This document shows positions 48,922-58,924 of a stretch of DNA of 64,000 nucleotides, in pieces. Positions within the stretch are counted from its first letter, which is position 1, and every line of letters begins with the position of its first letter. The DNA is from an uncultured Oscillospiraceae bacterium (GTDB lineage Bacteria > Bacillota > Clostridia > Oscillospirales > Oscillospiraceae), in NCBI GenBank assembly GCA_947600025.1, contig CANQFY010000002.1, forward strand, positions 1-64,000, read 5' to 3'. The position numbers were made by a program, and so were the translations under genes. The notes under the pieces are model-generated. The model was given only the letters and a program-made list of their open reading frames with translations, had not been told where the DNA came from and made no database searches.

Positions 48922-51900
48922 GACCCTGACTCCCGAACAGGCCCTAGCGGTTTCCGAACGGGGTGGGCGGCTGCTGGTTTCCGCCGCCGCGGGCTCCGGG
49001 AAGACCAAGGTGCTGGTGGACCGGCTCCTGAGCTATCTGACCGATCCTAACCATCCGGCGGATATCGACGAATTTCTCATCATTACTTATACCAACGCCG
49101 CCGCCGCCGAGCTGCGGGGAAAGATCGCCGCCCGGCTCACTGCCTATGTGGGGGAGCATCCGGAGAACCGGCATATGCAGCGGCAGCTGCAGCGGCTGTA
49201 CCTGACCAAGATCTCCACGGTCCACGGCTTCTGCGGCGAGATTCTGCGGGAGTATGCCTACCGGCTGGAGATTCCCGGGGATTTTCGGATCGCGGATGAA
49301 AGCGAGTGCCAGGAGCTGCGGGAAACGGTCCTGAACCGACTCTTGGAGGCGGCCTACGAGGGCGCGGCGGAGGACGCCGCTTTCCGGGCCTTTGTGGATA
49401 CCCAAGGCCTGGGCCGGGACGATGCCCTGATCCCCGGTCTGATCCTAAAGGTTTATGACAGTTCCCGCTGCCACCTGGACCCGGAGGGGTATCTTAAGTT
49501 CTGCGCCGCCCAGGGAAGCCAAAGCGCCGTCGCCGACGCGGCCCAGACTCCGTGGGGCCAGTACCTGATGGCGGACCTTCGAGAAAGTCTGCAAGGCCAG
49601 ATCGCCATCCTTCGGTCCTGCGCCGAGGCGGCTGAGAAGAAGGAGGGCTGGGGCAAGGTGGCGGGGCTCCTGTCCGACACGGCGGCGCAGCTGCGCGACT
49701 TGTCCCGGGAGCGGACCTGGGACGGCGTTGCCGGCTTCCAGGTGGATTTTGGCCGGCTGTATTTCCCCAAAAAATACCCAGACCAGCAGTTGTCCGACCG
49801 GATCAAGGCACTGCGGGAGGACTGCAAGGACCTTGTCAAGAGCATGCTCCGGGCATTCACCGACTCCAGCGCCCGGGTTTTGGAGGACCTGGCCCTGGCC
49901 GCTCCGGCCGCCGCCGGACTGACTGACCTGGTGCGCCGTTTCTCCCGGGCCTATGACCGAGCCAAGGCCGCCCGCAGGATCTTGGATTTTTCGGACTTGG
50001 AGCAAAAAACGCTGGACCTGTTCCTTGGCCGAGGCCGTACCGGCCCGACGGAGCTGGCGGAGGAGGTAGGCGGAAAGTTTCGGGAGGTGCTGGTGGACGA
50101 GTACCAGGACACCAACGCCGTCCAGGACGCCATTTTCTCCGCCCTCACCGCCCGCCGGGGAAATCTGTTTCTGGTGGGGGACGTGAAGCAGTCCATTTAC
50201 CAGTTCCGCCTGGCGGACCCCTCCATTTTCCTGGAAAAGTACCGCTCCTTTGTCCCCGCTCCCGGGTCGCAGGGCCAGGACCGGAAGGTGCTGCTGAGTC
50301 AGAATTTCCGCTCCGGCGGGGCGGTTTTGGAGGCGGTGAACCATGTGTTTTCCGCCTGCATGACGCCAAAGGTAGGGGGCCTTGCCTATACGGAAAGGGA
50401 GGCCCTGCGGGAGGGCCTGCCCCACGAGCCCTTGGGGGAGCCGGAGGTGGAGCTGCATGTACTGCAAACCGATCAGGACGGTTACGCCCAGGAGGCGGAG
50501 TATATCGCGGACCGCCTGACGGAGCTGCTGGACGGGACCCATCTGATCCGCCGGGAGGGGGTGCTGAGTCCGATCCTACCCTCCGATGTGGCGATCCTGC
50601 TCCGTTCGCCCAACGCTGTTGGCGCCTATTACCGGGCGGCTCTGGAACGCCGGGGCATTCCCTGCGCCTCCGGCGGGGGAACGGACCTGCTCCAAACGCC
50701 CGAGGTCATGGTCCTCCGCTCCCTGCTGCAAACCGTCAGCAATCCCCGACAGGATATCCCTTTGGCGGCCTGCCTGTGCAGCCCCGCCTTCGGCTTCCGG
50801 GCGGAGGATCTGGCCCGGGCCCGGGCCAGATGCCGGGAGGGTTCCTTATATGACGCGGTATGCCGGGACGGCGGGGAAAAGAGCGTGGCCTTTCTCAAGA
50901 CCCTGACCACCCTTCGCCGGGCCGCCCGGACGGAACGGCTCACGGGCCTGATGGAGGCGGTGTTTACCCTTACCCGGCTGGACAGCGTTTTTTCCGCCCT
51001 TCCCGGCGGCGGGGAAGAAAATCTGCGCGCGTTCTACCACCTGGCCGCGGAGTATGAGAGCCGGGGCCGCAGAGATCTGGAATCCTTCCTCGCCTACCTG
51101 GACGCCATGGAGAGCCGGGGCCTGGTGTTGCCCGACCAGACGGACAACGGGGTGGCCATTCTCAGCATACACAAGTCCAAGGGCCTGGAATTTCCCGTGG
51201 TATTTCTCTGCGGCCTGTCCCGGAGCTTCAATTTGGAGAACACCCGGGCCCAGGTCCTGTGCGACCGGGATTTGGGTCTGGGACTGAGCTGCGTGGACAG
51301 GCGGACCAGGGTCCGCTATCCCACCGTTTCCCGGCGGGCCATCGCTGCCAAGACCCTGGACGCCACGCTTTCGGAGGAACTGCGGGTACTCTATGTGGCC
51401 ATGACACGAGCCAAGGACCGGCTGATCATGAGCTACGCTTCCAGGAACCCGGAGAACGCCCTCACCCGGATCGCCCTGCGGCGGGACCTGGGGGGCAGGG
51501 AAGCCCTGGCGGCCTCGGCTTCCTGCCTGGGGGACTGGGTGCTGCTTGCCGCTATGGAGCGGACCGAGGCCGGCGCGTTGTTTGCCCTGGGCGGCGATAC
51601 CGATTCCTCGGCACCCGGCAATTTCCCCTGGAAAATCGTCACCGCCCAGGCCGTCCCTCTGCCGGAAGACGCCCATACCGCCGCCGCGCCGGCGGCCCCC
51701 ATTTCGGAAGAGACTCTGGAAAAGCTGCGGCAGTCGCTGGCCTTCCGCTACCCCCATCAGGCGGCGACCCAGGCGCCCTCCAAGCAGACCGCCACGGAGC
51801 GAAAGGGCCGGGAGAAGGACCGGGAGGCCGCGGAAAACGCCCAGGAGCCTCCCGCGCCCCGGCGGTCCTGGCGGGCCCCTGCCTTTGCTCAGGCCGCCAA

Positions 51901-52399
51901 GGATCGGGGCAGCGCCGTCCATCTGGCGCTGCAATACATCGACTATGGAAAGTGCGGCAGCCTGTCCGGCGTGCGGGCGGAGCTGGCCCGGCTGAAACAG
52001 GAGGGCTTTCTCACAGAGGACCAGGAACAGGCGGTGGACCCCGCTTCCCTGGCACGGTTTTTCGGGTCTGACCTGGGGAAGCGGCTCCGGGAGGCAAAAA
52101 ACATCCTCCGGGAGTTCAAATTCTCCATCCTGGATGACGGCAGCGTTCTCGCGCCGGACCTGGAGGGGGAGAAGATTCTCCTGCAAGGCGTGGTGGACTG
52201 CGCCATTTTGGAGGAGGACGGGATCACGGTCCTGGATTTTAAGACTGATCACGTCTCTCCGGACCACCTGGCCCAGACAGTGGAACGGTATCGACCTCAG
52301 GTAGAGGCCTACGCCTCGGCTCTGGAGCGGATCTTCGAACGCAGGGTGAAGGGAAAGTACCTCTATTTCTTCCACTTGGATCAGACGGTGGCGCTGTAA
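48914..52399 (+). CDS. addA: Helicase-exonuclease AddAB, subunit AddA
   Basis: 'TPEQALAVSERGGRLLVSAAAGSGKTKVLVDRLLSYL', 'VDEYQDTNAVQDAIF', C-terminal 'ITVLDFKTDHV'. Confidence 0.95.
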   Translation: MAETLTPEQALAVSERGGRLLVSAAAGSGKTKVLVDRLLSYLTDPNHPADIDEFLIITYTNAAAAELRGKIAARLTAYVGEHPENRHMQRQLQRLYLTKISTVHGFCGEILREYAYRLEIPGDFRIADESECQELRETVLNRLLEAAYEGAAEDAAFRAFVDTQGLGRDDALIPGLILKVYDSSRCHLDPEGYLKFCAAQGSQSAVADAAQTPWGQYLMADLRESLQGQIAILRSCAEAAEKKEGWGKVAGLLSDTAAQLRDLSRERTWDGVAGFQVDFGRLYFPKKYPDQQLSDRIKALREDCKDLVKSMLRAFTDSSARVLEDLALAAPAAAGLTDLVRRFSRAYDRAKAARRILDFSDLEQKTLDLFLGRGRTGPTELAEEVGGKFREVLVDEYQDTNAVQDAIFSALTARRGNLFLVGDVKQSIYQFRLADPSIFLEKYRSFVPAPGSQGQDRKVLLSQNFRSGGAVLEAVNHVFSACMTPKVGGLAYTEREALREGLPHEPLGEPEVELHVLQTDQDGYAQEAEYIADRLTELLDGTHLIRREGVLSPILPSDVAILLRSPNAVGAYYRAALERRGIPCASGGGTDLLQTPEVMVLRSLLQTVSNPRQDIPLAACLCSPAFGFRAEDLARARARCREGSLYDAVCRDGGEKSVAFLKTLTTLRRAARTERLTGLMEAVFTLTRLDSVFSALPGGGEENLRAFYHLAAEYESRGRRDLESFLAYLDAMESRGLVLPDQTDNGVAILSIHKSKGLEFPVVFLCGLSRSFNLENTRAQVLCDRDLGLGLSCVDRRTRVRYPTVSRRAIAAKTLDATLSEELRVLYVAMTRAKDRLIMSYASRNPENALTRIALRRDLGGREALAASASCLGDWVLLAAMERTEAGALFALGGDTDSSAPGNFPWKIVTAQAVPLPEDAHTAAAPAAPISEETLEKLRQSLAFRYPHQAATQAPSKQTATERKGREKDREAAENAQEPPAPRRSWRAPAFAQAAKDRGSAVHLALQYIDYGKCGSLSGVRAELARLKQEGFLTEDQEQAVDPASLARFFGSDLGKRLREAKNILREFKFSILDDGSVLAPDLEGEKILLQGVVDCAILEEDGITVLDFKTDHVSPDHLAQTVERYRPQVEAYASALERIFERRVKGKYLYFFHLDQTVAL

Positions 52400-52503
52400 A
52401 GGATGTACCATGGAAAGCGTTCCATTTTGCTATTGGATGGCTCTGAACCCGGCGCTAAACAAGGAAAGAAACCGCGCGTTTTTAGCGCGGTCCCCAAAAA
52501 TGT

Positions 52504-52531
52504 CTGCCCCGCCGGGATCCGGCGGGGCAGA
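52504..52531. terminator. Terminator downstream of the N/Q-repeat ORF
   Basis: CTGCCCCGCCGG gat CCGGCGGGGCAG. Confidence 0.6.
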
Positions 52532-52537
52532 GGTTTG

Positions 52538-52669
52538 TTACCGGCTGTTCCGGCTCTGGCTGCTCTGATTCTGGTTCTGGCTGTTCTGATTCTGGCTCTG
52601 GTTCTGGCTGTTCTGGTTCTGGTTCTGATTCTGGTTCTGGTTCTTGCTCTGATTCTGGTTGCTATTCAT
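52538..52669 (-). CDS. 43-aa Asn/Gln-repeat protein downstream of spoVAE
   Basis: SD GGAGG; MNSNQNQSKNQNQNQNQNQNSQNQSQNQNSQNQNQSSQSRNSR*. Not in the supplied ORF track. Confidence 0.65.
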   Translation of the reverse strand: MNSNQNQSKNQNQNQNQNQNSQNQSQNQNSQNQNQSSQSRNSR

Positions 52670-52731
52670 GTGATGATCCTCCAAAACATGGTTTTTACGG
52701 CTGGGCCGCTAGGGGAAGTTTGCCCCAAAAC

Positions 52732-53088
52732 TCAGGATTTATCCTTCGCTTTGAAAAAAAGACTGGCCAGCAGCCCCGCCGCCACGGCGGCGGTGATCCC
52801 GCCGGCCGTGGCCTTGAGCCCGCCGGTGAGCGTTCCCAAAAATCCGTCCTGCGTAACGGCCTCCTTGACGCCCTTCGCCAGATTGTAGCCAAAGCCCGTC
52901 AGGGGCACGGTGGCGCCCGCCCCGGCCCAGTCCACCAGGGGCTGGTACAGTCCCACGGCGCCCAGGAAGACACCCGCGACCACATAGCTGACCAAAATGC
53001 GGGCAGGGGTCAGCTTGGTCTTGTCGATCAGGATCTGGCCAATGACGCACAGCAGTCCTCCAACTAAAAACGCTTTCAAATAATCCAT
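52732..53088 (-). CDS. spoVAE: Stage V sporulation protein AE
   Basis: 'FLVGGLLCVIGQILIDKTKLTPARILVSYVVAGVFLGAVGLYQPLVDWAGAGATVPLTGFG'. Confidence 0.93.
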   Translation of the reverse strand: MDYLKAFLVGGLLCVIGQILIDKTKLTPARILVSYVVAGVFLGAVGLYQPLVDWAGAGATVPLTGFGYNLAKGVKEAVTQDGFLGTLTGGLKATAGGITAAVAAGLLASLFFKAKDKS

Positions 53089-53089
53089 T

Positions 53090-54109
53090 TCAATTACTCC
53101 TTCCGCTGATGGCGACGGCGTGGCACACGCCCGGAATGGGCAGACCCTGCTGGGTGGAGGTGGGGGAGAGCAGCGCCCCGGTGCCGCAGAACAGGATCTT
53201 CTTCAGTTTTCCGCTGTTCAGCTCTCCCAGCAGACGGCCGCAGAGAGTAATCGCACTGCATCCGCAGCCGGAGCCGCCTGCGTGGACGTCCTGCTTCGTG
53301 TTGTCAAAGACCATGCAGCCGCAGTCCGCGATCTTGCCTCCCAGCTGGACACCCCGCTCTTCCGCCAGCCGGAGCAGCAGATCCTTTCCCAGCTGCCCCA
53401 GGTCGCCGGTGACAATGAGATCAAAGTCCGCCGGCGAGGTCTGGGTGTCCTGAAAATGGGCGCAGATGGTGTCCAGAGCGGCGGGCGCCATGGCGGCACC
53501 CATATTGTTTGCGTCCTTGATCCCCAGATCCTGGACGGTGCCCACGGTGCAAGCCTCGATTTTCGGCCCATTCCCCTGGGGCACGACCAGCGCGGCCCCG
53601 GAGCCGGTGACGGTCCATTGGGCGGTGGGTGTCCGCTGCCCGCCGTAGCCCAAGGGAAAACGGTACTGCCGCTCCGAGGAAGCGAAGTGGGAGGAGGTCA
53701 TGGCCACCACTCGGTCAAAAAAACCGCCGCTCACCGCCATGGCCGACAGCAGCAGGCTCTCCGCCATGGTGGAGCAGGCCCCGTAGAGCCCCAGATGGGG
53801 AATACCGGTATTCCGCAGGCTGAAGGAGGAGCCGATGCACTGATTCAGCAGATCCCCGGAAAACACCAGATCGAAGCCGTTTTCGTCCAGACCCGCCTTT
53901 TTTGCCAGGGTTTCCAGGGCCAGCTGCTGCATCCGCTTTTCTGCCTGCTCCCAGGTTTTCTGGCCAAAGTAGGAGTCTTGCTCCGTCACATCGAAGCACC
54001 CCGCCAGGGGACCTTCGCTTTCCTTTTTCCCCGCCACGCTGGCCCAGGCGGCGATCACCGGCGGCTGTGCCGGCACAAAGCTCTGCCGCCCCCGTTTGTA
54101 AGTTCCCAT
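53090..54109 (-). CDS. spoVAD: Stage V sporulation protein AD
   Basis: 'DSYFGQKTWEQAEKRM...LVFSGDLLNQCIGSSF...GLYGACSTMAESLLLSAM'. Confidence 0.95.
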   Translation of the reverse strand: MGTYKRGRQSFVPAQPPVIAAWASVAGKKESEGPLAGCFDVTEQDSYFGQKTWEQAEKRMQQLALETLAKKAGLDENGFDLVFSGDLLNQCIGSSFSLRNTGIPHLGLYGACSTMAESLLLSAMAVSGGFFDRVVAMTSSHFASSERQYRFPLGYGGQRTPTAQWTVTGSGAALVVPQGNGPKIEACTVGTVQDLGIKDANNMGAAMAPAALDTICAHFQDTQTSPADFDLIVTGDLGQLGKDLLLRLAEERGVQLGGKIADCGCMVFDNTKQDVHAGGSGCGCSAITLCGRLLGELNSGKLKKILFCGTGALLSPTSTQQGLPIPGVCHAVAISGRSN

Positions 54110-54136
54110 GCGCATACCTTCCTTGATGTTTTTCCC

Positions 54137-54143
54137 TAGTATG
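54137..54143 (-). promoter_or_regulatory. SigmaG-like -10 element (CATACTA)
   Basis: CATACTA on the minus strand about 30 nt upstream of spoVAD; -35 degenerate. Confidence 0.4.
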
Positions 54144-54197
54144 CGCCGCTGAGAGAAAAATAATCGGTATTATGTAAACCAAAAGTTTCCAAAAACA

Positions 54198-54779
54198 CTA
54201 TTTCAAGCCCCGGACGATTTCCCGGATCTCGATTTCCAGTCCCCGGCAAATCTTTTCCAGCGGCACGGCCTCTTCCCTGGGAACGTGGAGAAAGCCGCCG
54301 GTTTTCGGCCCTTTCCCGGCGGCGATCCCCTCCAGGAGGCCGTACATCACCCGGTTGCACACGAAGGTCCCGGCGGATTGGCTGACCCGGGCGGCGATCC
54401 CGGCGCTTGCCATGGCCTGGGCAATTTCCGCCACCGGCAGGGGAGAGGAGCGGTGCTCCGGCCCTGACGGACGGATCTTTTTGCCCCCATATTGCACGGC
54501 GTCGTTGTCCGGGATTTTCGACGCCATGAGATTGACGGCGGTTTGTTCCGGGGTCAGGCAGTCCCGGTTCCCAGCCAAGCCCACGCAGAGCACCGCGTCG
54601 GGCGAAAACCGCTCCGCCAGTTCCCACAGCTCCGGCTCCACCCGGTCATAGGACACCGGCAGACAGGCGATGATAATCTCCGCGCCTTCAATAAAGCTAG
54701 GCAGCCGCCGTACCGCTTCCCAGGAGACATTTTTCCTGTCCCCGCCAAAGGGCTCAAAGCCTGTTACTAAGATCTTCAT
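54198..54779 (-). CDS. pcp: Pyroglutamyl-peptidase I
   Basis: 'MKILVTGFEPFGGDRKNVSWEAVRRLP', 'VCNRVMYGLL'. Confidence 0.93.
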   Translation of the reverse strand: MKILVTGFEPFGGDRKNVSWEAVRRLPSFIEGAEIIIACLPVSYDRVEPELWELAERFSPDAVLCVGLAGNRDCLTPEQTAVNLMASKIPDNDAVQYGGKKIRPSGPEHRSSPLPVAEIAQAMASAGIAARVSQSAGTFVCNRVMYGLLEGIAAGKGPKTGGFLHVPREEAVPLEKICRGLEIEIREIVRGLK

Positions 54780-54826
54780 AGATCCTCCTGATCAATAGGC
54801 CCCCGCGGAAAGCGGGGGCCCGGCAT

Positions 54827-55840
54827 TCATTTCAGCTCCGGAATCATTTTCTGGTAGTAGGGGAGCAGGCCGATTTTGTCGGGGGTATGCTCGGGAAGCT
54901 GCCAGAAATCATAGCCGGGATAGTCGTTGCCCTCGATGATGGCGGGGCCGGTGGGGGTGATGCACACGTCCCAGCCGATATAGCGAAATTCCGGGATCTC
55001 CATGGCGGCCTTCAAGCACAGCTCGATGGCCTCCTTCACATAGGGCACCTGATAGCCCAGCAGGGGTACGCCGGTGTAGGGATGGGTGTCGTAATTGATG
55101 AGCTTGGAGGTGTGGGCCACGCCCACGATCTTTCCGGTCTCCGGATCCAGAGGGCAGCATAGGCCGTCGTTTTCCATGTTGTCCACAAACTTGCCGCAGT
55201 TGCCCATCTTCACCACCTGGTAGACGCAGTGAGCCTCTCCCTGGGCCACCAGCGTGACAATCCGCAGGGAGTTGATGGACAGCGGATAGAGATAAGCTAG
55301 GGCCTCGTGCTGCTTCAGCTCTTCTTCCACAGTGCCGAAGCCCTTCTCCTTCACATAGGAGTACATTTTGGAAAGGCTTTCAAAATCGCCAGTCTTTAGC
55401 TTTTCGATGCCCTTGCCGCTCTCGCCCACCTGGGGCTTGGCGAAAAGCACCGGAAACCGCCGGGCAAAGGCAATGAAATCCTCCTCGCTGGCGGTGGTCA
55501 TGTCCAGGTATTCCCGGCCCAGATAGGGGGTGAATCGGGCGTAAAACTCATTCTTCTTGTCGAAAATGTGGGCATATTGGGGGTCGTTGCAGATGGTCAC
55601 CAGCTTTTTGTTCCACAGCCGGGTAACGTAGGTCTTCCGCTGGGCGGCGTTCATGTCGTAGAAGCCGAAGATCAGGTAGTCATAGTACCCCGCCCCGTAC
55701 CGGGCGGCGCAGTTGAGAATGTCGAAAAAGAGAAAGACCTTGTTTTTTCCGCATTTTTCGTGGGCCCGGCGGATCACGTCGAAAAACTTGGACAGCCGAA
55801 CGCCCTTCAGAATGTGCAGATAGTATCGCAGCTTTTCCAT
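54827..55840 (-). CDS. ATP-grasp protein (sugar-transfer-associated type)
   Basis: 'FAKPQVGESGKGIEKL', 'YIGWDVCITPTGPAIIEGNDYPGYDFWQLP'. Confidence 0.78.
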   Translation of the reverse strand: MEKLRYYLHILKGVRLSKFFDVIRRAHEKCGKNKVFLFFDILNCAARYGAGYYDYLIFGFYDMNAAQRKTYVTRLWNKKLVTICNDPQYAHIFDKKNEFYARFTPYLGREYLDMTTASEEDFIAFARRFPVLFAKPQVGESGKGIEKLKTGDFESLSKMYSYVKEKGFGTVEEELKQHEALAYLYPLSINSLRIVTLVAQGEAHCVYQVVKMGNCGKFVDNMENDGLCCPLDPETGKIVGVAHTSKLINYDTHPYTGVPLLGYQVPYVKEAIELCLKAAMEIPEFRYIGWDVCITPTGPAIIEGNDYPGYDFWQLPEHTPDKIGLLPYYQKMIPELK

Positions 55841-55841
55841 T

Positions 55842-56132
55842 TTATTTTCCGGCCAGGGCCCGTTCCAGCCATACGCTGCCCACGTCCAGGGCGGTGTAGA
55901 GCCCATCCTTTTCACTCTTTTTCACGATCCGGTCCCGGCTCCGTGCGGCGGGGTCGGTGAGCTGAAGTTGGACGGAGACCCGAGTGGCAATCTCGGTGTC
56001 GTTGACCGTTTTGGACTCCAGTACCTGGAGCATGACGATATGGCTGTCCGCCATGGAGCCATAGTAGATCAGATTGCCCTTCCGCATCAGCGGATGGCCC
56101 TTGTACATCAGAACGCTGTTTTCTTCCGCCAT
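55842..56132 (-). CDS. Conserved hypothetical protein
   Basis: 96-aa ORF adjacent to the ATP-grasp gene. Confidence 0.6.
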   Translation of the reverse strand: MAEENSVLMYKGHPLMRKGNLIYYGSMADSHIVMLQVLESKTVNDTEIATRVSVQLQLTDPAARSRDRIVKKSEKDGLYTALDVGSVWLERALAGK

Positions 56133-56186
56133 AGAAACCTCCTTGCAGAAAATGGTTGGGGAGCCCGGGGCGGGCCCCCCAATTTA

Positions 56187-56441
56187 TCAAGATTTTTCAA
56201 ATAGATACCGCTGCACCAGCTCCTGGAGCAGCTCGTCCCGGTCCAGCTTGCAGATCATACTGCGGGCATTGTTGTAATTGGTGATATAGGTGGGATCTTC
56301 GGTGAGCAGGTACCCCACGATCTGATTGATGGGGTTGTAGCCCTTCTCGCTGAGAGCGTCGAAAACGCTGCGCAGGGTCCGGCGCATATTCTCCTTTTCG
56401 TCGCTGGGAACGGTAAATTTAATGGTGCTGTTGTCTGTCAT
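56187..56441 (-). CDS. ireB: IreB-family regulatory phosphoprotein (UPF0297)
   Basis: '[61 protein letters not shown]'. Confidence 0.93.
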   Translation of the reverse strand: MTDNSTIKFTVPSDEKENMRRTLRSVFDALSEKGYNPINQIVGYLLTEDPTYITNYNNARSMICKLDRDELLQELVQRYLFEKS

Positions 56442-56525
56442 GGGGCACCCTCCTTCCTCGTCTGAAGTCTATTATAGCCGAAAGTACCGCCGGTGTAAAG
56501 GCTTGACCGGTATTTTTTTCTGTTT

Positions 56526-58910
56526 TTACCGCAGCGTGGCGTCCAGCCGCTCTTTCAGGGCGGTCAGAACCTGGTTCATCACCTGCTCCGAGTCGGCGTC
56601 GGTGAGGGTCCGGTCGTCGGCCCGCAGCTCCAGGGAGAAGGCCATGCTCTTTTTGCCCGCGGGAACGCCGGGACCCCGGTAGATGTCAAACAGGCTGACG
56701 CTGCGCAGCAGTCTTCCGGCGGCCTGGGTGATCACCTTTTCCGCCTGGGCCACGGTGACGCTCTCCTGGCACACCAGGGCCAGATCCCGGCTGACGGTGG
56801 GATACTTGGGCAGCGGCGTGTAGGTGGGTTCCGGAAGCCGCATGGCCAGCAGGCCGGAGAAATCGATCTCGGCGGCGTAGATCTCCCCATCGATGCCGTA
56901 GTTTTTCGCCACCAGGGGATGCACCTGGCCCAAAACGCCCACTTCGTGACCACCGATCGTTACCCGGGCGCAGCGTCCGGGATGGTAGCTGGGATGATCC
57001 GTCCAGGCTTCGTACTCGGCCTTGGGCATCCGCAGGCCGGAGAATACCGCGTCCAGCTCCCCCTTGAGGGTGAAGAAGGTCTCGCCGGCGCCGTAGGTCC
57101 CCAGCACCAGATGCTTGGGTTCCTCGGGCAGCGCCTGGCCCTCCTTGGGCAGATACACCTTGGCCAGCTCATAGAGCTTGGCGGCCTTGTTGTGGTAGGC
57201 GCTGTTCCGGGAGAGGATGTCCAGCATGGAGGGCAGGGCCACGGTCCGCATGATGGAGGTGTCCTCGCCCAGGGGATTCTGGATCTTCAGAGCCTTCCGC
57301 AGGGGGGAATCCTGAGGCAACCGGATCTGGTCGAAAATGGAGGGGGAGACGAAGGAGTAGGTGATGATCTCGCTGTACCCCAGGGCCCTGCACAGACTTC
57401 CGGCGGCGTTTTCAAAGCGCATCATGGGGGTGTAACCGCCCTGGGTGGCGGTGGAGAAGGCGGTGACGGGGATCTCGTTGTAGCCGTAGGAACGGCCCAC
57501 CTCCTCGGCAATGTCGGCGGTGAGGACCAGGTCCGGCCGCCAGGAGGGGACTTGGATCATCCCGTTTTCCACGGGGATCTCCAGCCGGTTCAGGTACAGC
57601 TCCATGTCCGCCCGGGGGATATCGGTGCCCAGCAGGGCGTTGATTTTCTCCGGCTCCAGGGGAATGGTTCTAGGCGCGGGGATCTCTCCCAAAATATCCA
57701 CCACGCCGTCCAGCACGTCGCCGCACTGGAGCAGCTCCACCAGCTCGCAGGCCCGTTGGATAGCGGGAAGGGCCATCAGTGGATCCAGGTGCTTTTCAAA
57801 CTTGCCGGAGGACTCGGTGCGCATTCCCAGAGCCAGGGCGGTCTGCCGGATGGAGGTGCCGTCAAAGTTGGCGGACTCGAAGACCACCGTGGCGGTGTCG
57901 TCCAGAATTTCGGAGTTTTCGCCGCCCATGATGCCCGCCAGGCCGATGGGCTTGTCCTGGTCCGCGATGACCAGCATCCCGGGCTTTAACTGCCGCAGGT
58001 TCCCGTCCAGGGTGGTCAGGGTCTCGCCCTCCCGGCTCTCCCGGACGATGATCTTCCCGGAGGAGACATACCGGTAGTCAAAGGCATGCATGGGCTGACC
58101 GTATTCCAGCATCACATAGTTGGTGATGTCCACGATGTTGTTGATGGGCCGGACCCCGTTGGCCCGGAGCCGCTGCCGGAGCCACTTGGGGGAGGGGCCG
58201 ATCTTCACGTTGGCCACCATCCGGGCGGTGTACCGACTGCAAAGCTGGGTGGCCTCCACCTCCACATCCAGGTGGTCGAAGATGCTGCCGGCGCCGCTGC
58301 CCTTTACCGCCGGTTCGTGGTGGCGCATGGGCTTGTGGAAGGCCGCGGCGGCCTCCCGGGCCAGGCCGATGATGGAGTAGCAGTCCGGCCGGTTGTTGGT
58401 GATCTCAAATTCCACCACGGTGTCGTCGCTGCCCATGACGGTGTTGATGTCCTGGCCCACGGCGCAGTCCTCCTGGAGGATCCAGATGCCGTCTTCAATG
58501 GCGTAGGGGAAGTCGTTTTTGGTCAGGCCCAGCTCCTTGAGGGAGCAGAGCATCCCGTTGGAAATTTCGCCCCGGAGCTTGCCCTTGGTGATGTGGATGC
58601 CGCCGGGGAGGCGGGAGTTGTGCAGCGCCACGGGGACCAGGTCGTTTTCCTTCACATTTTGTGCCCCGGTGACGATCTGAATGGGCTCGTCCTTGCCCAC
58701 GTCCACCTGACAGATCCACATATGGTCGGAGTTGGGGTGCCGGACCAGGGAAAGCACCCGGCCCACCACCACGTTTTGAATTTCCGCGTCCAACCGCTCA
58801 TAGGTCTCCACCTTCTGACCGAAGATGGTCATGGTCTCGCAGAATTCCTTGTCGGACACCTGGGACAGGTCCACAAATTCCTCATTGATCCATTTTCTGT
58901 TGAGCTTCAT
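56526..58910 (-). CDS. pheT: Phenylalanyl-tRNA synthetase beta subunit
   Basis: tRNA-bind, B3/B4, B5 and FDX-ACB architecture, starts 'MKLNRKWINEEFVDLS'. Confidence 0.95.
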   Translation of the reverse strand: MKLNRKWINEEFVDLSQVSDKEFCETMTIFGQKVETYERLDAEIQNVVVGRVLSLVRHPNSDHMWICQVDVGKDEPIQIVTGAQNVKENDLVPVALHNSRLPGGIHITKGKLRGEISNGMLCSLKELGLTKNDFPYAIEDGIWILQEDCAVGQDINTVMGSDDTVVEFEITNNRPDCYSIIGLAREAAAAFHKPMRHHEPAVKGSGAGSIFDHLDVEVEATQLCSRYTARMVANVKIGPSPKWLRQRLRANGVRPINNIVDITNYVMLEYGQPMHAFDYRYVSSGKIIVRESREGETLTTLDGNLRQLKPGMLVIADQDKPIGLAGIMGGENSEILDDTATVVFESANFDGTSIRQTALALGMRTESSGKFEKHLDPLMALPAIQRACELVELLQCGDVLDGVVDILGEIPAPRTIPLEPEKINALLGTDIPRADMELYLNRLEIPVENGMIQVPSWRPDLVLTADIAEEVGRSYGYNEIPVTAFSTATQGGYTPMMRFENAAGSLCRALGYSEIITYSFVSPSIFDQIRLPQDSPLRKALKIQNPLGEDTSIMRTVALPSMLDILSRNSAYHNKAAKLYELAKVYLPKEGQALPEEPKHLVLGTYGAGETFFTLKGELDAVFSGLRMPKAEYEAWTDHPSYHPGRCARVTIGGHEVGVLGQVHPLVAKNYGIDGEIYAAEIDFSGLLAMRLPEPTYTPLPKYPTVSRDLALVCQESVTVAQAEKVITQAAGRLLRSVSLFDIYRGPGVPAGKKSMAFSLELRADDRTLTDADSEQVMNQVLTALKERLDATLR

Positions 58911-58924
58911 GCTTCTGTCCCTCC

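Noticed and set aside
52555-52665. CRISPR-like or satellite array in the TTCTGG repeat
   Set aside because: No spacers; the repeat is in frame and fully explained by the N/Q-repeat ORF.
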